DNA of 64,000 bases from Phycisphaerales bacterium (GTDB taxonomy: Bacteria > Planctomycetota > Phycisphaerae > Phycisphaerales > UBA1924), in NCBI GenBank assembly GCA_020850415.1, contig JADZER010000037.1:62001-126000 (forward strand). Direction: 5' to 3'. Positions 34,514-42,248 of the stretch are shown here, one piece after another; position 1 is the first letter of the stretch; the number at the start of each line of letters is the position of its first letter. Under the pieces are notes generated by a model. The model saw only the letters and a program-made list of their open reading frames with translations, searched no databases and was not told where the DNA came from. A program made the position numbers and the translations under genes.

Positions 34514-36145
34514 ATGCGCCGCCACGAAGGCCAACGCCTGAAGCTCGTCGCCGTCCAGGGCCCGGCGCTGGCCCCGGTGCGCCTGGACCCCGGCGCGACG
34601 GTCGTCCTCGGGCGCAGCGCCGCCTGCGATATCCAGCTCCCCGACCCCGCGGTCTCGCGCCGCCACGCTTCGGTGAGCTGCCCCGGCGGGACCTGGCTGG
34701 TCACCGACCTGGGCAGCCGCGCCGGCGTGCTCCTCAACGGGCTCCCCCTGGCGCCGGAGACCCCGACGCCCCTGACCGACCAGGACCAGCTCGCGATCGG
34801 CCCGTGGGCGCTGCGAGTCCAGCTCGGCGTGGGGTCCGCCTCGACCCTGCACACCGTCGATGTCGGGCCGGACCGGCTCGATCCCGGCGAGCGCGTCGAC
34901 CCCGTCCCGCCCCGAGAGCTGCGGTCCCTCGCCCGACGCCGGCTCGACCTGCTCATGGACGGCGCCGCCAACATCCACGCCTCCACCACCGAGGCCTCGC
35001 TGGCCGAGGCGGTGATCGAGGCCGCCCGCGAGGGCACCGGCTTCCCCCGAGCCTCGGTCTTCCGCCTCCGGGGCGATCAGGTCGAGCTGCTCTCCCAGGC
35101 CGGGGAGTTCGACGGCGAGGGCGCCAAGTTCAGCCGCACGCTCATCGACACCGCCGCCGCCGGGCAGGTGGCCCGCCTGAGCCACGACGCCCCGGCGATG
35201 GGCGGCGAGTCGATCGTCCGACTCGGCATCCAGGCCGCCATCTGCGCCCCCATCATGCTCGGACAGACCGTCGACGCTTTCCTCTATCTCGACGACCGAC
35301 GCCACAACGCCCGCGTGCAGCCCGACGCGGCGGCGTTCTGCCAGGCCCTCTGCCGCATCGGCGGCATGGCGCTGGCCAACCTCCGCCGCGCCGCCCTCGA
35401 GCGCGCCAACGCCGAGATCATGCGCGATGTCGGCGCCGCCGCCGAGGCCCAGCGCCTCCTCATGCCCGAGCCCGACGGGCGCTGCCTCGGCGTCCGCTAC
35501 AGCGTCCGCATGAAGCCCGGGCGCTTCGTCGCCGGCGACCTGTTCAACATCCTCCCGCTCGGGGACGGGCGCGTCGGCGTCTACCTCGGCGATGTCGCCG
35601 GCAAGGGCGTCGGCGCCGCGATCCTCATGGCCACCACCCAGACCATGCTCAACGCCGCCCTCCGCGCCACCGGCAGCCCCGCCGCCGCCCTCCGCGCCGT
35701 CGGGCATGAGATCGTCCCCATGCTCCCCGGGGGGCGCTTCATCTCCCTCTGGGTCGGCGTCGTCGAGCCGATCTCACGCACCGTCCACTTCGTCGACGCC
35801 GGGCACGGCCACTGGCTCGTGCGCCAAGCGCCCGACGCCGCCCCCGCGACCCTCACGACCGTCGGCGGCCTGCCGCTCGGCATCGACCCCGACGCCCCCT
35901 ACGCCGACGAGATGGTCACCCTCGGACCCGCGGGCCGCATCATCCTGCTCTCCGACGGCGTGCCCGAGCAACGCTCCCTCGAGGGCGAGGAGTTCGGCCT
36001 GGCGCGGGTCATCCAGACCCTCACGCCCTGCGCCGACACCCGGGAGGATGTCGAACGCCTCTTCGCCGCCGTCCGATCCCACGCCCGCAACGACGCCCTC
36101 GACGACGATGTTACCATCGCGAGCATCGGGATGGAGCAGGGGTGA
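34514..36145 (+). CDS. FHA-GAF-PP2C (SpoIIE/RsbU-type) serine phosphatase
   Basis: Cytosolic signalling protein of 543 residues. FHA domain, about 1-105 (VVLGRSAACDIQLPDPAVSR RH... core), which binds phosphothreonine peptides. GAF domain, about 150-300 (ASVFRLRGDQVELLSQAGEF, then ICAPIMLGQTVDAFLYLDDR). SpoIIE-type PP2C, about 325-540 (GRFVAGDLFNILPLGDGRVG, GDVAGKGVGAAILMAT with the metal-binding Asp, HFVDAGHGHWLV, IILLSDGVPEQ). Such enzymes dephosphorylate anti-anti-sigma factors in partner-switching pathways. It follows the hybrid kinase by 26 bp. Its stop codon merges into the first heptamer array. Confidence 0.87.
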   Translation: MRRHEGQRLKLVAVQGPALAPVRLDPGATVVLGRSAACDIQLPDPAVSRRHASVSCPGGTWLVTDLGSRAGVLLNGLPLAPETPTPLTDQDQLAIGPWALRVQLGVGSASTLHTVDVGPDRLDPGERVDPVPPRELRSLARRRLDLLMDGAANIHASTTEASLAEAVIEAAREGTGFPRASVFRLRGDQVELLSQAGEFDGEGAKFSRTLIDTAAAGQVARLSHDAPAMGGESIVRLGIQAAICAPIMLGQTVDAFLYLDDRRHNARVQPDAAAFCQALCRIGGMALANLRRAALERANAEIMRDVGAAAEAQRLLMPEPDGRCLGVRYSVRMKPGRFVAGDLFNILPLGDGRVGVYLGDVAGKGVGAAILMATTQTMLNAALRATGSPAAALRAVGHEIVPMLPGGRFISLWVGVVEPISRTVHFVDAGHGHWLVRQAPDAAPATLTTVGGLPLGIDPDAPYADEMVTLGPAGRIILLSDGVPEQRSLEGEEFGLARVIQTLTPCADTREDVERLFAAVRSHARNDALDDDVTIASIGMEQG

Positions 36146-36227
36146 AGGATGAAGGATGAAGGATGAAGGATGAAGGATGAAGGATGAAGGATGAAGGATG
36201 AAGGATGAAGGATGAAGGATGAAGGAT
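36144..36227. repeat. Heptanucleotide array 1: GAAGGAT x 12
   Basis: Twelve perfect head-to-tail GAAGGAT units (84 bp), beginning inside the stop codon of the PP2C gene. No spacers, so not CRISPR. The minus strand contains an open frame (HPSSFILHPSSF-type peptide), which is considered spurious. Confidence 0.95.
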
Positions 36228-36233
36228 GATATG

Positions 36234-36317
36234 TGAGATCTGAGATCTGAGATCTGAGATCTGAGATCTGAGATCTGAGATTTGAGATTTGAGATTTGAG
36301 ATCTTAGATTTGAGATT
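36234..36317. repeat. Heptanucleotide array 2: TGAGATC/TGAGATT x 12
   Basis: Twelve 7-bp units: six TGAGATC, then mainly TGAGATT with one TGAGATC and one TTAGATT variant. It starts 6 bp after array 1 and has the same 84-bp length. The 3' units are degenerate. Confidence 0.95.
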
Positions 36318-36337
36318 TGAAACCTGAACTAGGATGA

Positions 36338-36414
36338 TTCGCTTTTCGCTTTTCGCTTTTCGCTTTTCGCCTTTCGCCTTTCGCCTTTCGCTTCTCGCCT
36401 TTCGCCCTTCCGCC
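36338..36414. repeat. Heptanucleotide array 3: TTCGCTT/TTCGCCT x about 11
   Basis: About eleven 7-bp units, four TTCGCTT, three TTCGCCT, then variants, fading to TTCCGCC. It ends 4 bp before the stop codon of the convergent cytosine deaminase gene. Arrays 1-3 fill the whole 273-bp gap. Confidence 0.92.
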
Positions 36415-36418
36415 CCCC

Positions 36419-36883
36419 TCACGCTCCCGGCACCCCAATGTCCTCCTCCCACAGCTCCGGCCGCTCCGCCATGAACCTCGCCATCAGCGCCACGCACCGC
36501 GGGTCATCCATCACCACCACCCCGATCCCCGCCCCGCGGAGCCAGTCCTCGCGCCCCTGAAAGCTCCGGTTCTCCCCGATCACCACCCGCGCCACCCGGT
36601 GCAGCACCGCCGTCCCCGCGCACATCGCGCACGGCGACAGCGTCGTCGCCAGCGTCAGCCGGTGCCAGTCCCGGCGCCGGCCCGCCGCCCGAACGCAGCT
36701 CATCTCCCCGTGCGCCGTCGGGTCCCCGTCCTGCACCCGCCGGTTGTGCCCCGCCGCCACCACCGACCCGTCCGGCGCCATCAACGCCGCCCCGATCGGG
36801 ATGCCCCCCTCCGAGTACGACTTCTCCGCCTGCGCGATCGCGGCGTCCAACGCCCTGCGGTCCAGTTCTCCACGGCCGGCCAT
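36419..36883 (-). CDS. Cytosine/nucleoside deaminase, fungal FCY1-like
   Basis: Zinc-dependent deaminase of 154 residues. Zinc site: His58 and the proton-shuttling Glu60 (HGE), plus Cys85 and Cys88 in TTLSPCAMCAG. The resemblance to yeast cytosine deaminase extends along the chain: EGGIPIGAALM, HNRRVQDGDPTAHGEMS, VIGENRSFQGREDWL, VVVMDDPRC and the end RPELWEEDIG (yeast RPQDWFEDIG). Conversion of cytosine to uracil is therefore more likely than the tRNA-adenosine or guanine activities of other family members. AAGGAGG precedes the ATG. Confidence 0.85.
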   Translation of the reverse strand: MAGRGELDRRALDAAIAQAEKSYSEGGIPIGAALMAPDGSVVAAGHNRRVQDGDPTAHGEMSCVRAAGRRRDWHRLTLATTLSPCAMCAGTAVLHRVARVVIGENRSFQGREDWLRGAGIGVVVMDDPRCVALMARFMAERPELWEEDIGVPGA

Positions 36884-36951
36884 CTCGCCTCCTTCCCGCC
36901 CCCCTCGGGCGTTGCGGGCCCGGGACGCGGCACGGGTATCCTTCCCCGCCC

Positions 36952-38265
36952 ATGTCCACCGCGACGCCCACGGCCCCCGCCACCGAGCCCATCCGTCCGC
37001 CCGAGCCCGGGGCGATCGCCCTGCGCCCCCTCCGCCTGGCCGCCACGGTCGGCTCCCACACCGTCGTCGACTTCTTCAGCTTCCTGTTCATCCCGATCAT
37101 GAGCGTGCTCGAGGGCCGGCTCCACCTCACGCCCGGGCAGGGGGCGGTCATCATCAGCGCCGGCTCGGTGTGCTCCGGCTTTGTCCAGCCCCTCGCCGCC
37201 TGGCTGGGCGACAAGCTCGACACCCGCGTCCTCGGCCCGCTCGCCTTCGCCGTCGCGGTCGTCGCCGTCTCGCTCGTCGGCCACGCGCAGACCTTCGAGC
37301 ACCTGCTCCTCATCCAGGTCCTCGGCACCCTCGGGATCGGCGCGTTCCACCCCACAGCCGCCGCCGCCGTCGGCCAGCTCGCCGGCCAACGCCGCTCGCT
37401 CGGCGTCTCGATCTTCTTCTGCGCCGGCATGGCCGGCGGCGTGCTGGGCAACCTGCTCAGCCCCCACATGGCCGCCGGCTGGGGGCTGCCCGCCTACACG
37501 CGCCTCATCCTCCCCGGCCTGCTCGCGGTCGTGGTCATGCTCTGGGCCATCGCCCGCGTGCCCCACCGCCACCACGACGCCCACGCCCAGCGCGCGGGCT
37601 GGGCGCCCGGCGAGGCCCGCGCCCGCTGGACCACCGTCGGCCTGCTCTACGCCGGCAATATCCTCCGCTTCACCATCAACATGATGATGGTCCAGCTCCT
37701 CATCCGCTGGTGCGAGCAGCTCGCCCTCGCCCGCGCCGGCGCCGGAGTTCTCACCGACGCCGTCCGCGAGAGCGCCGCGGCCGTCAACGGGCCCATGCAG
37801 GCCGCCATGCAGCTCGGCATGGCCGCCGGGGGCCTCAGCGCCGGCGCCTTCCTCCGCACCCACCACGAGAAGGGCGCCCTCGTCGTCGTCCCCATCGCCG
37901 GCGCCGCCGCGATCATCGCCTTCCCCTACGCCGGCGCGCTCACCGACGCCCTCGGCGCCCCCGCCCTGCTCCTCACCGCCGCCTTCCTTCTCGCCGTCGC
38001 CACCGGCGTCGGCTACGCCGGCACCGTCCCCGTCACCGTCGCCCTCGCCCAGCGCCTCCTCCCGCACCGAACCAGCCTGGCCTCCGGTCTCATGATGGGC
38101 GGCGCATGGGGCTTTGCCGCCATGGGCCCGCCCATCGCCCAGGCCCTCATCAACGCCCTCGGCCTCACACCCACCTTCCTCATCACCGGCCTGGGCCTCG
38201 CCGGCGCGGGCGTGCTCTCCCTGGGCCTGCCCGGGAAACTCCTCGCCCGCATCAGCCCGCACTAG
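36952..38265 (+). CDS. MFS transporter (fosmidomycin-resistance-like)
   Basis: Inner-membrane transporter of 437 residues with about 12 helices. The early block VDFFSFLFIPIMSVLEGRLHLTP, the loop SAGSVCSGFVQPLAAWLGDKLDTR (motif A-like between helices 2 and 3) and GIGAFHPTAAAAVGQLAG recall Fsr-type efflux carriers. A His-rich central loop (VPHRHHDAHA) joins the two halves. Substrate unknown. It diverges from the cytosine deaminase gene with 68 bp between starts, so a role in pyrimidine or drug transport is conceivable but unproven. Confidence 0.78.
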   Translation: MSTATPTAPATEPIRPPEPGAIALRPLRLAATVGSHTVVDFFSFLFIPIMSVLEGRLHLTPGQGAVIISAGSVCSGFVQPLAAWLGDKLDTRVLGPLAFAVAVVAVSLVGHAQTFEHLLLIQVLGTLGIGAFHPTAAAAVGQLAGQRRSLGVSIFFCAGMAGGVLGNLLSPHMAAGWGLPAYTRLILPGLLAVVVMLWAIARVPHRHHDAHAQRAGWAPGEARARWTTVGLLYAGNILRFTINMMMVQLLIRWCEQLALARAGAGVLTDAVRESAAAVNGPMQAAMQLGMAAGGLSAGAFLRTHHEKGALVVVPIAGAAAIIAFPYAGALTDALGAPALLLTAAFLLAVATGVGYAGTVPVTVALAQRLLPHRTSLASGLMMGGAWGFAAMGPPIAQALINALGLTPTFLITGLGLAGAGVLSLGLPGKLLARISPH

Positions 38266-38427
38266 GTTCTGATTGACGCCCCCCAGAGCGGGCGACAGCA
38301 CCCAACCGGCGGGCCTCGATCGCGCCGCCGGGCCCGCACCCGGCAATCTGTGCCGGTCCGGCCGCCCGGCCAGAAGTACGCCCCCGCGCCGACCGATAGC
38401 CACCACACAGCCCGGGCCGTCCCGGGC

Positions 38428-38466
38428 CCAGACCCCAATCCCAGACCCCAATCCCAGACCCCAAAT
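38428..38466. repeat. Three 13-bp tandem repeats in the pilZ leader
   Basis: CCCAGACCCCAAT occurs at 38428-38440 and 38441-38453, and as CCCAGACCCCAAA at 38454-38466. The array ends 19 bp before the PilZ-domain start codon, just upstream of its Shine-Dalgarno. Confidence 0.8.
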
Positions 38467-38485
38467 TCAGACCAGGAGCCCGGCG

Positions 38486-38824
38486 ATGAGCGGCACCGAC
38501 GACAACATCTGCATCGAGCGACGCCGCCACGACCGACGCGAGCTCAAACGCCCCTGCAAGATCCTCCACAGCCCCACCTTCCGCTACATGGCCGCCTACA
38601 CCTGCGATGTCTCCCCCGGCGGCGCCATGCTCGAGCTCAGCCAGCACCGCCCCCTCGCCGTCGGTGACAAGGTCGATGTCCTCGTCGATTGGCACGAGCA
38701 CGGCATCGTCAGCCAGCGGGCCATGCTCGGCGCCAGCGTTGTCCGCCTCGGCGAGCGCGAGGGCCTCCGCCAGCGCGTCGGCATCCGCTTCGACCGCGAG
38801 CAGGCCATCACCCTCGCCGCCTGA
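38486..38824 (+). CDS. PilZ-domain protein (c-di-GMP-binding candidate)
   Basis: Single-domain protein of 112 residues. The c-di-GMP-binding RxxxR switch is present in IERRRHDRRELKRPC, as is the second half of the site, CDVSPGGAMLEL (D/N-x-S-x-x-G). DKVDVLVDW and GIRFDREQ complete the six-stranded barrel. It would act as an adaptor without an enzymatic domain. The ATG at 38486 has AGGAG 8 nt before it, which rules out the longer open frame through the 13-bp repeats. Confidence 0.85.
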   Translation: MSGTDDNICIERRRHDRRELKRPCKILHSPTFRYMAAYTCDVSPGGAMLELSQHRPLAVGDKVDVLVDWHEHGIVSQRAMLGASVVRLGEREGLRQRVGIRFDREQAITLAA

Positions 38825-38875
38825 TCGGCCCGAGCCGCCACCCGGCCTCCCTATAATCCACCAAGGGAGGCGCCA

Positions 38876-40231
38876 ATGCTCTGGCAACCGTCGCTCGACG
38901 ATTACTACACCCGCATGCCCGCCGATCAGGCGGCCGCGCTCATCACCCAGCGACGCAAACAGCTCGCCGACGCCCTCGTCATCCTCGGACACCACTACCA
39001 GACCGACGAGATCATCCAGCACGCCGACCTCACCGGCGACAGCCTCAAGCTCAGCCAGCTCGCCGCAAAGGTCGCCCGCGAGCGCCCGGTCAAGCATGTC
39101 GTCTTCTGCGGCGTGCACTTCATGGCCGAGTCCGCCGACATGCTCACCCCCGAAGAAGTCGAGGTCATCCTCCCCGACCTCTCCGCCGGCTGCTCCATGG
39201 CCGACATGGCCGACTACGACGACACCGCAGACGCCTGGGACCGCCTCCACGCCAGCCTCCGCGAGCAGGGCTGGACCGGGCGCATCATCCCCATCACCTA
39301 TGTGAACTCCACCGCCGCCATCAAGGCCTTCGTCGGCGACCACGACGGCGCCTGCTGCACCAGCTCCAACGCCGACGCCGTCTTCGAGTGGGCGATGGCC
39401 GGTGGTGGTCCGGCTCTCCGAGCCGGGTCCGAGGGTAGCCAAGCTCTCCGAGCGGTAAGGAACGGATCGGAGCCACTCGGCTCGGGGAGCCATTCCACCG
39501 CTGAGGCACACGGCTCGGAGAGCCGTGCCACCGACGACATCAAGATCCTCTTCCTCCCCGACCAGCACCTCGGACGAAACACCGCCGTCAAGCACGGCCT
39601 CGACGCCGACACCCAGACCTGCCTCTACGACCCCAAGCGCACCAAGCGCGGCGAGCCCCTCGGCGGCGCCACCGCCGAGCAACTCCTCAACGCCAAGGTC
39701 ATCCTCTGGGCCGGCCACTGCTCGGTCCACAAGCTCTTCCGCCCCGAGCACTGCGAGCAGATCCGCGCCGCCAACCGCGACGCCGAGGCCATGGGCCAAG
39801 AGCCGACCCGCATCATCGTCCACCCCGAGTGCGCCAAAGAGGTCGTCGACCTCGCCGACGACGCCGGCTCGACCGAGTACATCCTCAAGACCGTCCGCGC
39901 TTCCGCCCCCGGCAGCCGCTGGGCCGTCGGCACCGAGGTCCACCTCGTCAACCGACTCGCCAGGGAGATGGCCCCCAAGGGCGTCGAGGTACGGATGCTC
40001 AGCGACTGCCAGTGCCTCTGCACCACCATGTACAGGATCGACCAGCCACACCTGCTCTGGGTCCTGGACAACCTCTGCGGCATCCGGGTCAAGGACGGCA
40101 CGCCCGAGCCGGCCGAGCCCCGCGCGGTCAATGTCATCCGCGTCCACCCCGAGGTCCGCAAGCCCGCGCTGAAAGCACTCGACCGCATGCTCCGCCTGAG
40201 CACGCCGGGCCCCGCCATGTCGCTGGACTGA
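38876..40231 (+). CDS. nadA: Quinolinate synthase A, with an in-frame repeat insertion
   Basis: [4Fe-4S] enzyme of NAD biosynthesis (iminoaspartate + DHAP to quinolinate), 451 residues. Cluster cysteines lie in SAGCSMADMAD (Cys106), WAGHCSVHKLF and SDCQCLCTTMYR; other blocks are LGHHYQTDEIIQHAD, FCGVHFMAESADML, YVNSTAAIKA, LFLPDQHLGRN and VHPECAKEVVDLAD. Residues about 177-219, between FEWAMA and IKILFLPDQ, are absent from usual NadA and are encoded by the palindromic element at 39405-39531. The frame stays open, so the enzyme may be functional with a surface loop. The 3' end lies 8 bp from the HU gene. Confidence 0.93.
   Translation: MLWQPSLDDYYTRMPADQAAALITQRRKQLADALVILGHHYQTDEIIQHADLTGDSLKLSQLAAKVARERPVKHVVFCGVHFMAESADMLTPEEVEVILPDLSAGCSMADMADYDDTADAWDRLHASLREQGWTGRIIPITYVNSTAAIKAFVGDHDGACCTSSNADAVFEWAMAGGGPALRAGSEGSQALRAVRNGSEPLGSGSHSTAEAHGSESRATDDIKILFLPDQHLGRNTAVKHGLDADTQTCLYDPKRTKRGEPLGGATAEQLLNAKVILWAGHCSVHKLFRPEHCEQIRAANRDAEAMGQEPTRIIVHPECAKEVVDLADDAGSTEYILKTVRASAPGSRWAVGTEVHLVNRLAREMAPKGVEVRMLSDCQCLCTTMYRIDQPHLLWVLDNLCGIRVKDGTPEPAEPRAVNVIRVHPEVRKPALKALDRMLRLSTPGPAMSLD
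39405..39531. repeat. Palindromic element inserted in nadA
   Basis: 127-bp segment bounded by near-perfect terminal inverted repeats, GTGGTCCGGCTCTCCGAGCC (39405-39424) and GGCTCGGAGAGCCGTGCCAC (39512-39531), 18 of 20 matching. Inside are further palindromic bits (AGCTCTCCGAGC, GGCTCGGGGAGCC). No transposase. It encodes a Gly/Ser/Ala-rich loop in nadA; a shorter related sequence lies in tsaB (42343-42393). Confidence 0.8.
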
Positions 40232-40239
40232 CCCGCCCC

Positions 40240-40644
40240 CTAGACCCGGGCCGCCACAGGCTCGCCCAGCCCATCGGCGCTCGGGGCCGTCCCGAGCTTG
40301 GGCTCGCGCGCGGCCTTCGGCTTGGACTTCTTGGCCGGGGCGTTCACCCCGTCCACCGTCGCCTTCATCTCACTGCCCGGCTTGAACCGCACCGTCCGGC
40401 GCTGCGGCACCTCGACCGGCGCCAGCGTCCGCGGGTTCTGCGCCACCCGGGCCGCCTTCACCTTCGTGTCAAACACCCCAAACCCCCGGAACTCGATCCG
40501 GTTCCCCCGCGCCAGCTCCGTGGCGATCTGCTCGAGCACCTCCCCGAGCACATCGCGAACCTGCGTGCGGCTGAGACCGGTCTTGTCGGCGATGCGCTCG
40601 GCCAGATCCTTTTTCGTGATGGTGCGCACGCCGTCTTGTTGCAT
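40240..40644 (-). CDS. HU/IHF family DNA-binding protein
   Basis: Nucleoid protein of 134 residues that bends DNA as a dimer. The body is canonical: TKKDLAERIADKTGLSRTQV (helices), RIEFRGFGVFDTKVK (GFG-x-F) and the DNA-intercalating arm ARVAQNPRTLAP. The usual family length is about 90-100; here about 35 extra residues follow RFKPGSEMK and form a Lys/Ala/Pro-rich tail (AKKSKPKAAREPK) of the histone-H1-like kind. Starts at ATG 40644. Confidence 0.88.
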   Translation of the reverse strand: MQQDGVRTITKKDLAERIADKTGLSRTQVRDVLGEVLEQIATELARGNRIEFRGFGVFDTKVKAARVAQNPRTLAPVEVPQRRTVRFKPGSEMKATVDGVNAPAKKSKPKAAREPKLGTAPSADGLGEPVAARV

Positions 40645-40868
40645 GGAGCAACCCCCTGTCTCTCAACCGCGATCAGGCCGCGGATGCGCCTTGGATTTTC
40701 GTCGATCGGCACCCGCCCACGAGCAGGGGAGGAGGCCCGCCGACCGAGACTGGGGAGTGTCGCACACTCCCGCCCGCCGGTCAAGAGACCTTGCATTGCG
40801 TGGGGGGAAGTCGTGGAAAGCAAAGCACTTGCGAGCCGCCCCGACCGCGAGAGACCGGGTCTTCCCCC

Positions 40869-41741
40869 TCAGAACCGCACCACCGCGCCGGCGTACACCC
40901 CCGCCAACCCGCCCTGCCACGCGAACTCGGCCGGGGCGTCGTCGGTCTCCAGCCCAAACAGCAGCTGCCGATACCCGATCTGGGCCCCGAAGTTCGCCGT
41001 CGGGTTCCACTGGAACCCCACCATGATGTCCGACGACCACGACTCGGAATCCCCCAGCTTCACCCCACCCAGCGTCCCCACCACATCGATCGAGAAGTCC
41101 TCGTAGATGTCCATCTCCCACCGCACCCCCGCGTACGGGTGCGCCCCGAACGCATCGCCCGACGCGATCGCCCCACCGACACCCGAGGCAAATACCTGGG
41201 AGGTGACCTCGGCCGAGATTGCCCGAACGCCCACCAGCGCAAGCACAGTCGACCGCAGCTTGTCCCCGCCGCCGTCCAGCACCCCCGACCGGAAGGTGTG
41301 CAGCGTGTACCCCCCGTCCGCGGCGAAGCTGAACAAGTCCACCTCCGACCGCAGCGTGTTCCCCGCCGCGAAGGTCACATCGCCGATCTGCCCCGCCGCC
41401 GCCTGCACCGCCCCGCGGTCATCCGTGGAAACCCCCAATCCACCAATCCCGATCCGCCAATCCCCCCGGCGAAGCTGCAGCTCGCCCAGCGGGCTGACCC
41501 GCGGGCTGTCGATATTCAGGTCGGCCATCTCGAAGGACTCCCCGTTGCCCGCCGAGGCCGCCCCTGGGAGCCGGACGCTCCCGCTTGTCGCCACATACCA
41601 CCCCGCGGGCTCGAATTTGAGCACCCACGGGTCCTTCACAGGCCGGATCGGCTCGGCCGGGGGGTCCTCCCCCTGGCCCAGGGCCGGCAGCGCGAGCGAA
41701 ACAAGGACAACCGGAGCGACAGCCAGCAAAGTCGTACGCAC
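40869..41741 (-). CDS. Predicted outer-membrane beta-barrel protein
   Basis: Exported protein of 290 residues. GTG at 41741 is preferred because GGGAGG precedes it and a clean signal peptide follows (MRTTLLAVAPVVLVSLALPALGQ); a GTG five codons upstream is also open. The mature chain is rich in short amphipathic strands (WRIGIGGLGVSTD, FAADGGYTLHTF, HPYAGVRWEMDIYED, NFGAQIGYRQLLFGL) and ends GAVVRF with terminal Phe. Pfam-type family not recognised; barrel assignment is by pattern. It is divergent from arfB. Confidence 0.62.
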   Translation of the reverse strand: MRTTLLAVAPVVLVSLALPALGQGEDPPAEPIRPVKDPWVLKFEPAGWYVATSGSVRLPGAASAGNGESFEMADLNIDSPRVSPLGELQLRRGDWRIGIGGLGVSTDDRGAVQAAAGQIGDVTFAAGNTLRSEVDLFSFAADGGYTLHTFRSGVLDGGGDKLRSTVLALVGVRAISAEVTSQVFASGVGGAIASGDAFGAHPYAGVRWEMDIYEDFSIDVVGTLGGVKLGDSESWSSDIMVGFQWNPTANFGAQIGYRQLLFGLETDDAPAEFAWQGGLAGVYAGAVVRF

Positions 41742-41795
41742 AGCGAGGCCTCCCACTCCCCGCGCGAGTACGCCGGGGCGTGATAGGGTACCGGC

Positions 41796-42248
41796 GTGGA
41801 GCCACCCCGTACGGACGAGTCAGAGCCCGGCGTCGAGATCGCGCCCGGGGTGCGCGTGCCCGACGCCGTCCTCCGGTTCACCTTCGTCTCCGCCTCCGGC
41901 CCGGGGGGCCAGAATGTCAACAAGCGGGCGACCAAGGCCGTCCTCCGCCTCGCGATCGCCGACCTGCCCGTGAGCGAGCGGGTGCGGGCCCGGGTGATCC
42001 GTCTGGGCAAGGGCTGGCTGGTCGGCGACGACGGCGAGCTGTCCATCGCCGCCGACGAGCACCGATCCCAACGCCGCAACCGCGAGGCGTGCCTGGAGCG
42101 CCTCCGCGAGCTGCTCGTCCGGGCGATGGCCAAGCCCAAGCCCCGCGTGCCCACCAAGCCCGGGCGCGGCGCGGTCGAGCGCCGGCTGCAAGCCAAGCGC
42201 GTGCAGGGGGAGAAGAAACGCCGCCGACTGGACGGGCCCGATGCCTGA
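41796..42248 (+). CDS. arfB: Alternative ribosome-rescue factor / class I release factor-like (ArfB)
   Basis: Peptidyl-tRNA hydrolase-like protein of 150 residues that frees stalled ribosomes. The catalytic GGQ is at 37-39 within SASGPGGQNVNKRATK, followed by the family blocks LGKGWLVGDDGELSIAADEHRSQRRN. The C-terminal tail is strongly basic (AKPKPRVPTKPGRG ... KKRRRLD), as needed to enter the mRNA channel. It lacks the stop-codon-recognition domains of RF1/RF2. Start GTG at 41796. The last 8 bp overlap the tsaB start. Confidence 0.88.
   Translation: MEPPRTDESEPGVEIAPGVRVPDAVLRFTFVSASGPGGQNVNKRATKAVLRLAIADLPVSERVRARVIRLGKGWLVGDDGELSIAADEHRSQRRNREACLERLRELLVRAMAKPKPRVPTKPGRGAVERRLQAKRVQGEKKRRRLDGPDA

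Noticed and set aside
36144-36414. CRISPR array
   Set aside because: Units are 7 bp, contiguous, with no unique spacers, and no cas gene is in the window.
36111-36497. Minus-strand ORF with HPSSFILHPSSF repeats
   Set aside because: It is only the translation of the heptamer arrays and starts inside the deaminase gene; no ribosome-binding site or family.
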